This document shows positions 1-12,149 of a stretch of DNA of 64,000 nt, piece after piece. Position 1 is the stretch's first letter, and each line of letters begins with the position of its first letter. Below the pieces are notes generated by a model. That model was not told the origin of the DNA. It did no database searches and saw only the letters and a list, made by a program, of their open reading frames with translations. The translations under genes and the position numbers were made by a program. Location of the stretch: positions 7,343,573 through 7,407,572 of the forward strand of contig CM076658.1 of NCBI GenBank assembly GCA_038496675.1, given 5' to 3'. The stretch comes from Rachycentron canadum. Its lineage: Eukaryota > Chordata > Actinopteri > Carangiformes > Rachycentridae.

Positions 1-419
1 CCAAACTAATGCAGAATAATTGTCATATTTTGCCCTGTCAAAAGCGAGAACAATGACATATTTAACACTCTGAAGTTTGACTTTGCATCATGAGTGAGAA
101 ACTGGCACACTGCGTCAATATTTGAATATATTTAGATTTATATGCAAGTTTACTTCCTGTCGAAAGCCTGACCGTCGCATCAGTGTTAAAACAGAAGCAC
201 TCAAACAATAATTGCGTAAAGAAACTATTAAGGGGTACAACTTTGAGATTAAAAAAGGTATAAGGATCTTGGCAGTGCATTTGAATTCATACTGTTTGCC
301 TGTAACTTCATGCTAATGATCAAAGTTGAGGGGGGGATTCTCTTGAGTGCAAGTTATGAAGATGAGATGAGGAGAGAGAGAGAGGGAAAGGGAGAGGGAG
401 AGAGAAACTGCTTTGCTGC
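1..419. other. Non-coding, AT-rich; purine tract
   Basis: No gene is visible. The only structure is a GA-rich purine tract at about 369-406. The short open frames show no coding character, splice context or recognisable domain. Confidence 0.6.
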
Positions 420-840
420 CCTGCTTTGAACACTTTTACACTTTCCAACAAGCTTTGTTTTTTAATTGGCTGAAATTAATCTTAGGGATGTAGATGCCTG
501 ATTTGCATTCATTAAAACCCAACCAAAAGAAGTCATGCTTAATTCCAATCAAATTTGCTTAATTATGCATGGCGAGATATTCCCCAATGAGCTGTGGATT
601 TTTGTTAGACCCTTTTTTTGTTTCCTATAGCAAATAAAATGTAATGAAGCTGTCTTTTTGTGTTTTACTGAATGTTGAGGAGCATACGAGGAGCACCTTG
701 AGCCTGGGCTGAAAACAATATTACTGCTAAAGTAATTATAAGAATCTGCATTTTTCATTGTTAATTGTGGATGTCAGCATCATTAATTTTAATTTACGGC
801 AGGCAATAAAATTAAGAATACTTTGTGCTGATGTTTTAAA
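420..840. promoter_or_regulatory. Candidate conserved non-coding element (klf5 distal enhancer type)
   Basis: AT-rich, low-repeat sequence with many homeodomain-type cores (TTAATTGG, TTAATTATGCAT, ATTAATTTTAATTTA) and an octamer/POU-like ATTTGCAT near 500. In vertebrates such stretches beside developmental transcription factors are often conserved enhancers. This is a judgement from composition and motif density only; conservation cannot be tested here. If real, klf5 is the nearest candidate target in this window, about 22 kb downstream. Confidence 0.25.
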
Positions 841-3800
841 TCATGCCTGTGAAGGGGACACATAATGCAACTTAAATCTCAAGTAGATATTGATTGGGGT
901 GGATGGTCTTTTCTATGAATCTTAAATAGGCAGACGCTGGGAATCTGCTTGAGACTTCACTTTTACGAGTTAACTCCAGCACCAGATAGCATAAGTGCAA
1001 TACAATTAAAGATGTGTCAGTATTTGCACACACGCATATGTGCGTGCACACACACACGCTTAATCAGCAAACTGATTCACAGAAAGACCATAAAGAAGCG
1101 AATGCAAAACATTGTAATCTAACCATGACTAACTTCTCCTTAAAGAGTGAAGAATAGGAACACGCCTACATATCTGAAGTTAAGTCAATCTTAACAGTTT
1201 TCAGTAGTCCTTGTTTTGATATTTTGACAGTCATATTAATTAGTTTGTCGGACACTGTCAGCCTGATTGTACAGACAGAATTGAAAGCAGAACGAAGGAG
1301 TTTGAGGTACGGTGCTGTACAGTACGTGGTCTATGGGGGATGACATTATGTGTTTCTGCTCCAACACTTGATTTATAGCTTCATTTGGACTGTGCTTGTA
1401 CAAAACACATCCTGCTGCTGCAGGAGCTTTAGTGCATTGTAGTCTGAAAACAAAGGAAGAATAAAATTGATCTTTCTGGACACACACAAAATCAATGAAT
1501 GGCTATTTCCTGTTCCATGGCATGTTAGTCCAACTGACTTGCTCAATCCTTGAACTTTCCGTTGTGTCCTCATTGCTGAAGAAGAAAGGTCTTCAGAGTT
1601 CAGTGGAAACTTAAGATGATCATTTCAGATTCTCTGGATCAGAGGATTTTTGTTTTCACTCTCTGCTTTGACCCTTAAAAAGAAAATATTGAAAGGACCT
1701 TAGTTGTGCTAACTTTTGCTTGTTTGATGATCATAACTGACAAGCTGATTCAATTCATTTTAAATTTGTATCCTGGTGACTTCACTGCAGCCAGCTTTTC
1801 AATGAAATAATTATGAGGTAACTGTTACAGCCAAAGGAGAAAAAAATCGAAACTGATTCATAAATGTATGTCTTGAATCGTGTGGACGGATTTCGTTCAA
1901 TTCAACGTCCTTGACTATTATTCCAGGATGTGTTTGTACCTGTTGTACAATGCATTCTGTTCTCCAATGAGGTGATTGTGTTTCCAACACAAAAAGACTC
2001 AACAGTGATGTTCAATTGTTCTCTTTCAGGCTGGCTGTTAGCCAGTGACTCCGTCTTGACACATGGAGCTTGTACACTATCAGCTCCCCTCTCCTCTTCC
2101 TGTCTCCTTTTCCTGGCGTTGACTGAAGCAAGTCACTCTAATGCAACAATGATGGTGATTTCACTCTGCTTATCGAAGCGAGTAAGTACTTAAGCAGCTG
2201 CTTGTACTTTGATCCAATTTACTTCCTGAATGTGTGCTTCCTCATGCACAGTAAACAGGCCTGCCTAAACTGTCATTAGTTCAAAGCCAAGGCAAATAGT
2301 TCACATGATTATTGTTTGCTCATTTTTTGTTCTGCTTTGTACAGTAGCTCTGTTAACAGAAGTGAGTTCACTTAAGTGACAGGCCTTCTTAATATGGGGC
2401 ATATTTCAGGTATCAATTTGTATGTTATGGCAATGGCTGTAATTCAATATTGCCAGCGGAGCTCTGGAGGTTGAATGGGTAAGCCATAAGTTGAATACCG
2501 CAACCTTTAACATCATTGTGTGCTTGACTCATCCCCAAGGACAGGACAGATAAAAGATGATCAGTAAGAAAATTGATAGCACTGATTTAATAAACATCCT
2601 CAAAATGATCTCTGTGACCTGCTGGTAGCGTGGCAGTCACTCGTACTTCTCCTGGGTTAAAGAATCAAGTGAGATGATTCATTTGAGTGACTGAGGTAGT
2701 TGAGTTTGATGGATCATTCCTAAAAGCATCATTGCTAATCTTCAGCTCCTCTTTTTTAGGTTATTCACAGATCAGTGAGTTTTCCGGCTAATCCTGGACC
2801 TGACGCTGCTCTTGTCTGTGTACATGGTATTCATCATACTCTGACAGGGAGAGTCCTTCAGACGACAAATAACCTTCAGAGAGGGGAGGCAGGCAAGCAG
2901 TAGGTGTGCAGTTATTTTGGATACATTTCACAGTGGAGTAGGAAAGCTGCATGGGGAGATGTATGGTGTCCTTGTTGGGTGCGGAGAGATGGACCCTTCT
3001 CCGTTTCCTAGCATAATCATTCTGAGCCTCAGCCATGCCTTCGACAACTCAATCAGACAGCCCTCTACCTGTAAAGTGGCTGGGTTGATTTGATTGCCAT
3101 TTTTATTGGATCCCGGGCACATAAATCAAACCAATGGGGACGGCTGTACAGACGTGACCACTCGTCATTCGCTAGTAGCCTTGGAAACATTGTTTCGGGG
3201 GCCGCGTGGCTGTCATCAGAGGTAAATCAGGGGTCTGAAGTTTCTTTCCTCAACACAGGAGCATGGAGTTAAATCATCTTGAAAATTGATGTCACTGTGC
3301 CCAAGTGTTTTCACCTATCCCTTGGATAGAGTCTCATCAACTGGTGACAATGTCAGCACTTTTACCCTTCTCTCAAAAAAAGGATGTTTCCTGTCCTCAG
3401 GCCTACGGGCCTGTTGTGCCTGATAAGAGCTGTTACAGCTTTGACCTTTTTCATTACAGATTTTTGTCTCCTTGTTTAAAATGTAATAAAATGATTTGCT
3501 GCCAAACCAAACAACTAGAAACCTTAAGGTTTAATTGGCAAAAATTCAATAAACTTTTAGTGGTAAAGTAGTTGCCAATTTCTGATTTTTCCCATCAGTT
3601 GCAATCAAGACAACCAAATTAGACAGTTAGCCTATTTAAACTGAGAGAGTAATGTATCCTGTTAAATAAAATAGACCTCTCTTCTAGGTAGTAAGCTCAG
3701 AGATCCTGTCTTTGAAACTTAATACATTGTTCCTTGCTAAGCACTGTCTGGTGAGCTTTTTGATTCAGTGTGAACTGATTAAGTCTATCATGTCCACCAG

Positions 3801-4619
3801 CGCTTACAGTGGGAACATATTAGATTAAATACAGGTAGCTAATTTCCTCCTCTGCATGGGTGAGTGGGAGTATGAATGAAAGTGATGTAAAATTAATTTA
3901 GACCTCTAAAATTTTGATCACGCCTAGGCTATTTTGGTTCTCATGATGACAAGTAATAGGACGTTGTTGCTTTCTAACCTCACAATATTACCACGTTTGC
4001 CTATAGGGCTTTCAGGATCAATTTCATTCAGCATAAATATCACTTGATCTGTAAAACAAATTAGAAATAATAAAAGCCATAAAAATGCACCCAAGCTTTA
4101 TTGAGATGTCCCTTCTAGCTATGTGTCAAGACTTCAAGACATTAATGATACACGGAGGAGAGAAAATTACCATCTAGGATACGTCCGAACCAGTAAACTA
4201 GTAAACAAGCTGGCCGTTAGGAGTGGGGATGATTTGAATCAACAAGGGTGAACAGATATGGATACTCGGCGCATTAGTGTTAATAGGAATAGATTATGGA
4301 GGGATTTCGTGGAGTGACCTTCAGTGCACTAATTGAAATAGTATTCCGAGTCAGCAGTGGAGTAATCAACTTAAACACAGAATCATAAATCATCATGAAT
4401 AGCGCTGTCACAACCAAGCCATTAGCCTCGTGTTTTTTCCCCAGCAACCTCATGAAAATATCTGCCACACCGATCCGTAGGTTAATAGGAACAGAAATGG
4501 CATTTAGAGTCTATTTGGATCAAATGTACTGTGAGCTTGAAAGTAGAACTTTGCTAATTTGCAGGTAATGTGAATTGATGTAGTAAGGGTTGAAGATAGT
4601 TCAGGCAACGAGTCAACAC
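841..4619. other. Non-coding spacer upstream of klf5
   Basis: No exon, RNA gene or recognised repeat is visible on either strand. Short CA runs occur near 1027-1057. The open frames here (for example at 2788-3036 on the minus strand) lack domains and flanking splice signals and look random. Confidence 0.5.
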
Positions 4620-5500
4620 AATAACTCTGTGGGAAAAAAGACGCAAGAGCTTGATAAAGCCTCCATCATAGCGCTGCTTTGTGACAAGTCTTCTCTCCAT
4701 GTGACCAAGGGGCCCAGTAGCAGCTAGATACGTTATCAGGCAGGGGTTAGGTAATCATGTTGGCTTACTGTGACCTTTGTCTTTTGTTATTAATTATGGC
4801 TGACAAAAATGCAATAAATTGTGGGACCTTAGAGCCGCACTTGCTCTCTCTAAGAATGTGCAGGGAGCAACTTGGGTGATCACTGCACAACTCAGAACAC
4901 TGTGTTTGTGTGCGATATTGTAGGTTGTTAGTAACACACTTTATTAGGTCTAATCCACATATAATGCAAATTTAGTTATTTATTATCACTAAATGCCACA
5001 TTTATTTCAAGTATAGATGCAGAGTGCTTTGTCAAAGTTTACAACATCTATATTAATATCAACAAGTGCTCTGGCAGTAAATAGCTTTTTAATTGCAACT
5101 AAAGTGAACGAATTAGATACTAAACAGTCGGTTAGCGTCAGTAAAACGTCTTTCACACAACAATACCCAGCAAACTTGTCAGAAATGCTGATAAGAGGGC
5201 CGATCCTGAGCGCTTACATGGCATTAATCAAATAGCAGGTCTAATTAAAAGCGCTTTAAACAAAGCTTTTTTTCTAAATGTTGCTCAGGTATGGCAATAA
5301 TTTTTGATCAGTCAAGCCTGGAAGACAAATAATTAGAACTGCCACAGCGGCCTGATGAGTGATGTCAGCATCTCCGAGTGACCTTCCCCTGCTAATTAAT
5401 TTTCATTCCAGGGAAAAAAGACCCCGTTGTTGCACATTATTAATTGAGTTCATGAAAAGATGCACCTGATTAATTTTTGTTGATAATACTTGTCATTCTG
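4620..5500. promoter_or_regulatory. Candidate conserved non-coding element cluster
   Basis: Repeat-poor, AT-rich stretch with clustered TAATTA-type cores at about 5240, 5391-5401, 5440 and 5468, plus GATAA, TGACAA and CTTTGTT-type sites. The texture matches the conserved developmental enhancers that usually surround Krueppel-like factor genes. This is inferred from motif density only. Confidence 0.3.
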
Positions 5501-7519
5501 GCCACTGTTCGTAATCATTTCATGGGTTTTCATCTTAGTGTTTTTCAAAGTTGATCTAAGTCATCTTTACTGGAGATTAATTTGTCCAAAGTAGAACTGC
5601 CCTGTCCCAACAGACAGCAGGGCTTCAGTCTATCTCACTTAGAGCCTGGTAAACACATGGTTTCTCTGTATCAGTGTTCATTTAGTCTTATTTACCACAT
5701 CACATTTATAGCAGGCACATTGTGAGAGTAAGTAAGAATAATTGACCTTAACAATTAATTATTAACTTTTATTAGCAAACAATATTATGAATGTAAACCA
5801 CCAGTGTAATACTGAATTCAAGTTAAGGTGCTTTGTAAAATAAAGTTAAGGCATCAAAAGACTAACTTATCCACGAGGCAGTTGGCTGGATATTTTACAT
5901 GCATGCATATATGTTTTACATGTACAAGTATGATATTATCAAAGGTAACATGATTGGCAATATATGATGCAGTTCCCACAGCCCCTTTCACATTCTGTGA
6001 AACGTAATCTGGTTTCAGAGCAGGATGCCATCCAGACTGTAAACAGCACTGTGTTAAGTCCAAGAAGCCCCATTTGAGTAATACAGTAGGTTGATGAGTT
6101 TTAAAGGCTTATCAGATGCCAAAGCACTATGTAATCACAGAGTGTTTTGTAATACTAAGAGATGAGATGTTGCAACTTTATTCCAAGGTAAACCTTTGAA
6201 TTACACAGCTCAAGTTACACTGTGTTGTGGCAAATGCTGGGCCAGGTTCAGCTTGACTAATAAGACAACCTCGCATTTTCTCTGCTGTGCCAACACAGCG
6301 GCCTCATTCTGGCTGGTAATATGATGGAGTTCAGGAGGAAGATTGCACCATGTGAAACTGATGTGTTGATGCAGTCGAAACATCTTTTTTTCCCAAAAGC
6401 CAGCAGCACCAGCAGCCTCTGCTTCTGCTGTCGTAAGCAGTACTATTTGTTACAGAGCTAGCAAAGACTGTTCTTAAAAAAACATTAAATATATATGACA
6501 ATGTTTGGGTTAAATAGCTGCACTGGACACAATATCAAATTTGCTTTTTAATAACAATGAACTTCCTTTAACAAGATAAGGACTGGTAGCAATATAACAA
6601 ATGTTACCTTGACTTGAGGTCAATTTGTCATCATTTTGGGCATTGGAGCAGGTTGGCGACATTCTCAAAGCAGGAGGAGTGGAGGGACTGCACAGACAAG
6701 GCACAGCAGCCACTTTGCTGAGAAAATCCCAAACACTGCAGAGTCAAAGCATGTTGTTCCATTAGGTTGTTAGTATTAGCCATATTATGCACATACACCT
6801 ATTTTTAGCTGTCCTTTCATTCAGTTTGGTAAAGTTGAATCCACACTTCCACCATAGCAAGTTCACAGAATGTAAACATAAACTTAAACAAACTCACATA
6901 AATTTTACAAAAATACATCCTTAATGAATGGTTACACACATGGGAGTCCTACAATTACTTCCTCTTGCACGAGTCCAACATGTCAAGTTGCAGATTACAT
7001 CCATGTCTGTCCAGACTCATATAATATAGATGCGGAATACATTAAAACAATTTAATGTATTAAGTGCATTTTTTTGGGGAGTTATGACTGTATTTACATG
7101 TATGAGTCCACTGAATAAATTTCAGTGAGGTAAATTGTTAATCTCAGATTAATAAAATGAACTCTATTTTAGTAAGATTTATTTTCCGAAGATCACAGCG
7201 AGAGACATTTCTTGTATATGTTCACATGCCTGGCCTTTTAATATGATTTTGATAGAACATACATTTGAAGACAAGACAGTAGAAGATGTGGAAAATATAG
7301 ATTTTCCTGAAAGAAGCTGCAAATTTGAAAACATGGATGATTCAAACACATCTTCAAACCAGCAGCACAGAAGATCTGTACAATCACTACAGTTTCACAA
7401 TGGGCACAAAAGATAAGTATCACATATTCAGTAGCTGACCAAATGTGAAATATGGTCACACTCTCCTCAGTAATTCTCCTGAATTACATTATTGAATAAT
7501 GGACAGACGTGTTCTTGCA
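5501..7519. other. Non-coding spacer
   Basis: Nothing with coding character. Mixed AT-rich unique-looking sequence; no repeat recognised. Confidence 0.5.
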
Positions 7520-7803
7520 GAACATTATGTCGTCACAGTGAAGTTGACCTTTGATCTCTTGGATATATATACACTTCATCATTTTATCCTATTGGACATA
7601 GGTATGAAGTTTTGTGTCTCGCCTATGAGGAGCTATATCCAAAACTGTGTTCTGTGAGATCAGCAACCTTGACCTTTGACCATCAGGTTCAAGTGAACAA
7701 ATTTGAAGATTTGTTGACTTTGTTCAGGTGTTCCTGATATATGGCTTTTGTGAGACTGGGATGGATGGACAGACAGACAGGCAACCTGCAAACATAATGA
7801 CTC
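7520..7803 (+). repeat. Dispersed percomorph-type interspersed repeat, degraded copy
   Basis: The block contains the phrases TGACCTTTGACC, a 'caaatttgaagat' segment, GATATATGGC and a GGATGGATGGACAGAC stretch. It ends in ACCTGCAAACATAATGACTCC. This succession matches a very common dispersed repeat that I recognise from percomorph fish genomes. I do not recall its library name. The copy is old and its 5' boundary is approximate. Confidence 0.55.
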
Positions 7804-8949
7804 CAGCATAGACAAATGAATGAATGAATGACCTACACTTACACATAGCACAGTATAACAGGAGAATGTTGTTTAGTCTCTGACCATTCAGAAGCCACTA
7901 TAAATGGAAACCAATAGTCAGTACTGTTTACTCTACCTGTTTGACTAATGTTCACATTTTTCCAATTTAGAGGTGGATATGATGAATTTGATTCATTGTC
8001 AAATATTACTTAACAAAAAGTTATTAAAATTGAGCTGTTCTAGTCTGACCCATTGTCGAATAATGTAATGTTCCATGGTAATTTTGGTAAATACCATGAT
8101 GGTACCTGCCATAGTAAATTTTTACCAGTAACTTGATACTGTACTAGTGCCATGTCAGCGTACAAAGTAAATTACCATAAACAGGTTGCCAAAAATTTCA
8201 CAATAATTCTCATACACAAACTTCTCTGAACCCCTGAAATTTGCTACTTTCCCCACAAGAAAGTAGAACCTGTGATGTTGCAAAGATTCTGATGGTGAAC
8301 TCCTGTCACCTAATTCAGTGAAAATTGGGGTGAATCACCCATTTAAGTATCACGAACCAGAAATGTAAATCAACACCTTACTGAATAACTTCAACAAAAA
8401 TGTAATACTTTAAATAAGTATTAAATTAAGATTTGCTGGATTCTTGTACTGGGTGGCATTAAGTTGTCTCTGCTACTATAAAATATTTGGATAGTATTAT
8501 GCCTTCATTTCAATTTGCCCTGTGTTTTATCACGTTGTGTATATGCATGTGTGAAAACACATGTAGTGTACATCCTCTACATACCAGTGTTTTTATGGCA
8601 GGTCCTCAAAGGGTGTTTTGCAGTGTGCTTTTTGCTTTCTGCTGCAGGTGCTGCTGTCTTCAGAATCCATTTATTTTCACCAAACCATGAGTGGGGAAGT
8701 TAGTCCTTGTGGAAGTCAAATGGGACATTGGCCATCACCTTAAAAAAACAAAACAAAAAAAAAACTAATGCCATTTCAGGTTTACAATGTTTAACGCCTT
8801 GCATTAGTCAAGCTTGACAACTTAATGAACTTTAAGAAGTGTGGGTACCCTTGCCTGATAAAGTTTTAGCCCTGTTACAACAGATTAAAATAGCTTTATC
8901 CACCCAAAAAAAAATAAAGAATAAATGTCTGCAATATAATACCCCTTAC
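7804..8949. other. Non-coding spacer, possibly old repeat remnants
   Basis: Around 8070-8180 there are repeated TACCATG/ATGGTA words, and 8290-8410 has repeat-like texture, but neither can be assigned to a family. The two overlapping cysteine-rich plus-strand open frames near 8487-8703 have no domain or splice support. Confidence 0.4.
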
Positions 8950-9340
8950 CTCTAAGTTAGTTGGCGGCTAACTTTAACCTCGAGTTGACATTAAACTGAC
9001 ATGTATGAGCTGCATTAGCTTAATGTTATTAGCTTAATGTAACGTTTTTAAACGGACGTTATTTTAGCTAACAGTGCTAATAACAGCCCGTTCGTAATTT
9101 TGGTCGAGGCCGTTAGCTTTTATACTACAGTGCAGGTCGACAGTCTTTATGTTGAGACAACTCGAGGATATTGAGCTGATATTTTTATTTTGATTTGTAA
9201 AACCGAAATACTTACGATGCGTTGACGTGCGTGACGGAAGCAGGGTCAGCTGGGTCAGCTAACTCCTCCGTGATTGGTTAGGGTTAGCACGACGTCACAC
9301 AACTCGACGGTGGAGGGAAAAGCGTATCCTAGATATTTCA
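8950..9340 (-). promoter_or_regulatory. Orphan CpG-rich promoter-like block with a minus-strand first-exon donor
   Basis: CpG dinucleotides become dense in otherwise CpG-poor DNA. Read on the minus strand, the block has a CRE-like GTGACGTCGT (9290s), an inverted CCAAT box (ATTGG at 9273-9277 on plus), CRE half-sites TGACG at about 9223 and 9232, and then a consensus splice donor C|GTAAGT at 9216/9215. CRE and CCAAT followed closely by a strong donor is the usual layout of a CpG promoter with a non-coding first exon. A direct repeat of GGGTCAGCT lies at about 9243-9260. No coding exon follows to the left, so the product could be a lncRNA, or the block could be part of a mobile element. Confidence 0.35.
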
Positions 9341-9345
9341 TACAG

Positions 9346-9398
9346 GAAGAAGAAGAAGAACAACAACAACAACAAAAAACAACAACAACAACAACAAC
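9346..9398. repeat. Trinucleotide microsatellite (GAA)n/(CAA)n
   Basis: A short GAA run (from 9346) changes into CAA repeats interrupted by one A-rich unit. It lies directly beside the CpG-rich block. Confidence 0.85.
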
Positions 9399-9628
9399 TG
9401 TCTGCAATGAACTTCACATCACAATATCCACAATCTTAAATACTTTTATGAAAATCCCTTTTAAAGCTTTTGATCTGTGGACCCTTATGGACTAATGACT
9501 AAGTAAGTGAGGGATATGCAGACAATTTCACATCTTTCACCATTTCACCAAAAGTAAGGTCACCACCGTTTTGCTGCCTTGCAGGTTTATGATACTGCTA
9601 AATCTGAATCAGTCTCTGTGTCCGAAAT

Positions 9629-10485
9629 ATAGACTGTATGTAAAAGTGGATGTTGAGTCTGTGGCTGAAAAGTGAAGCCGATAAGGAAGTGCCTTAAATC
9701 TGCATCATATGTACTGACCATCAGGGGGCGACACTATTTGCAAAAAAAAAAAAAAAAAAAAGGCCGATTGTATAGATTGTATAGGCACGGTGGTGCAGTG
9801 GTTGGCACTGTTGCATCACAACATGAAGGTTCTGCGTTCAAACCCTTTCTGTGTGGAGTTTCCATGTTCCCCTGCCTGCGCATGTCCCCTCCGGCTTCTT
9901 CCCACAGTCCAAAGACATGCACATTTAGGTAAATTGGAAAATTTAAATTGCCCGTGAGTGTGAATGGTTGTTTGTCTATGTATGTTTTCATATGTTTACC
10001 CTGCAATAGACTGGCGACCTGTTCAATTGACTCCAGCCCCCTGCGACCTTAACGGATAAGTGGTATATATATTAGATGGATGGATGTATAAATGTTTATG
10101 GGAAAATGGCCCTACTTCTCACCTGAGGTATTGCCTGAGTACATGTTTTCCTATGAGTCTCAATCACCAGTTTCAAGTCTTCTCCAATACAACATGATGT
10201 TTACTTTTTAAATTATGGTTCCATTTAGAGTAAAATAGGCCATAAAGTAGGGTATGCATTAGGCCGGGGCTACCATGTGATCGAAGGACTGTATCAGAAA
10301 CGGCAACCTGGCAGAGAGAGCACAGAGTAGGTCAAATCCACCACTGCTTCTCCTAAGCTCCACCTTGTCATCCAAATATAGTTTCTTCTGGTTTAAAAGA
10401 AAAAAACAAGATGGCAACAGCCATATTAGAAACTCAAGGCTTCAAAATTGCACTTCACAAACCAATGGGTGACATCACGGTGGGT
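9629..10485 (+). mobile_element. Middle element: dispersed fish repeat split by a SINE-like insertion
   Basis: Both flanks of the SINE-like unit belong to one repeat I recognise from teleosts. The left part runs from GACTGTATGTAAAAGTGGA through CATCAGGGGGCGACACT. The right part resumes near 10088 with GGGAAAATGGCCCTACTTCTC and ends with CAAACCAATGGGTGACATCACGG near 10485. The two parts read continuously if 9783-10087 is removed. No coding capacity. Confidence 0.55.
9783..10087 (+). mobile_element. Inner element: tRNA-like SINE-type repeat, internally deleted
   Basis: It starts with a polymerase III A-box-like TGGTGCAGTGG (9791-9801) and has a decayed B box GTTCAAACCC (9836-9845) at tRNA-like spacing. 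A body with TGTGTGGAGTTTCCATGTTC, CCACAGTCCAAAGACATGCA and ACTGGCGACCTGTTCA follows. It ends in a GATGGATGGATG tail. This is a familiar dispersed repeat of fish genomes. Compared with the usual form, a central stretch between 'cgacctgttca' and 'ctccagcccc' is missing. An A-tract lies just 5'. It is not a functional tRNA gene. Confidence 0.65.
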
Positions 10486-10795
10486 TGCTGAAATCACTTA
10501 CTACAGGGACTTTGCCATTTTTTACTGCTCTCCAATGTGTAGTGAGATTTATTATGGCCTAGATAGTGGACTCTGAATGAAACGCAGTACAACCGATGGT
10601 CACTCCCCAAGCAATATATATCATCATGTGTTGTGCTCATGGTATAAAACAGCATAACTGTGCTGAGAAAATTACATAAGAAGTGTCCAAAAGTGTTTTT
10701 CAATTTTACTGATGAGCTCACTATGTAGTCCTCTACATAGAAGTACTTAAATAGTTAGTAAGGATTATTGAAAGAGTGAGTAATTTCGGACACAG

Positions 10796-11434
10796 CCAAT
10801 TATACTTGTTGTGATGGTTACTGTAAAATGTAAAACAGCTGAATTTTGGAGAATCTATTTAAACTAAATACTGACAAAATTTTTAGCATTCATATCTCAA
10901 TGCGTGTTGCTACTCTGCTTTGCATGAGCTTTAAACTGGTCACTAATGACCAGGTGGTTTTAAGAAGCTTAGCCCTCTCAGGTGTATATTTTTGCTCGCC
11001 CTGTTTAAGCTTCATGTAGAAAAATAGCAAAACCAACTCAAATATTGTCTGAGTTGCACTGATTGTGTGTCATAATGATGCTCATTCTTTGTTCGTGTGG
11101 AGGAACATATGATGACAATCAGGCTGAGAAGAACAGAAGGGTTTCCTTGTCTGATGCGCTGAATTAAGTCTTTAAAATATGAGACAAAGGGTGTTTCAGT
11201 TTAATATAGACCATGTCTTTTAGTTTCCAATTGTGGGACAGTTGGCAGAGCTGCTAATTATATCAGCTGGCCTTTACCCTAGCTTATAACAGTAGCATAC
11301 ATAAGTTTCCTTGGTCAAAATGAAACTGTAACTGACCTCGTTTTGTATTTCATAGATAAAAACACTGGATATTTTAATGATACATTGACCGCAGAACTGG
11401 AAATGGCCCCTGTTTTCATTTCAGAAATCCGGTC
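10796..11434. other. Non-coding spacer
   Basis: No gene or recognised repeat; ordinary AT-rich sequence. Confidence 0.5.
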
Positions 11435-11790
11435 ACCTTAATTTAATAACTAATCAAATCTCCTTTGGCAGCAATAACCTCAAACAAGCACTTGCAATAG
11501 CTGTAGAGTAGACCTGCACAATGTTCAGGGGGTATTTTGGACAGTGGAGCTGCTTTGGCTCATCCATATTCTCAGGATGACTGATGTGAATGGCTCTTTT
11601 TGGGCCAAGCTCTGACTGGGCCACTCTAAAAAGTGGCTGTTCTTTGAACTCATTCTGTAACAGATTTACTTGTTTAGGGTAATAATCCCACTGTATCACC
11701 AGCTTTAGCTGGCAGATAGCCACCTTGATTTTATCCTGTAAGACACCTTGATTAAAAAAATTTCCCATCAATGATTCAACCTATTCTTGC
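11435..11790. mobile_element. Degraded dispersed repeat fragment (DNA-transposon type)
   Basis: Phrases such as GCAGCAATAACCTCAA, 'agacctgcacaatgttcagg', TTTTGGACAGTGG, TCTGACTGGGCCACTC and AGCTTTAGCTGGCAGATAG match a repeat I recognise from many fish genomes, with several percent divergence and small deletions. The 105-codon minus-strand open frame across it is a by-product and resembles no transposase I know. The family name is uncertain. Confidence 0.5.
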
Positions 11791-12149
11791 ACCAAAACCA
11801 CCTTTAATCTGTCTTTATTCAGGTGTTATGGGTTGTTCAAGGTATTGGGAAAACAATCTTATTTAAAAAGATCTTCACTTTGTGAGCTTTGTGAATGTTA
11901 CTTTGTGTATTTGAAGCTAGATATATGGACTTTCATTCATCACATTGCTAAGTTGTATCCTTTACCACTAGACTCCTGAAATAGAAACTTCAAAAATGCA
12001 TTGCAGTGTTTTTTTTTTCATCTTAATGGAAAATACCTTTACAGCCACAAAAGCCTGCTTTTGTATGATAAGCTACAAATGTAGGGAGGTGTCTGAAAAT
12101 CCATTTAGAATTAATAATACCAAAACCATTCTTGTTAATGAAAAAGTGT
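11791..12149. other. Non-coding spacer
   Basis: Nothing recognisable. Confidence 0.5.

Larger units (their letters stand above)
9616..10795. mobile_element. Outer element of a nested transposon: non-autonomous DNA element with 13-bp terminal inverted repeats
   Basis: CTGTGTCCGAAAT at 9616-9628 is matched by its exact reverse complement at 10783-10795. The segment 10490-10795 has a texture I associate with a widespread fish non-autonomous DNA transposon (the 'CTGTGTCCGAAAT' type, hAT-like), including TAGTG-rich internal words. No transposase coding is present. The left half is almost entirely replaced by the second element, which begins right next to the left repeat. I did not find a clear target-site duplication. 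Confidence 0.5.

Noticed and set aside
9783..9860. Possible tRNA gene (A and B boxes)
   Set aside because: The B box is decayed, no cloverleaf can be drawn, and the context is a known type of SINE-like repeat.
11454..11771. 105-codon minus-strand open frame
   Set aside because: It lies entirely inside a degraded dispersed repeat and does not resemble a transposase.
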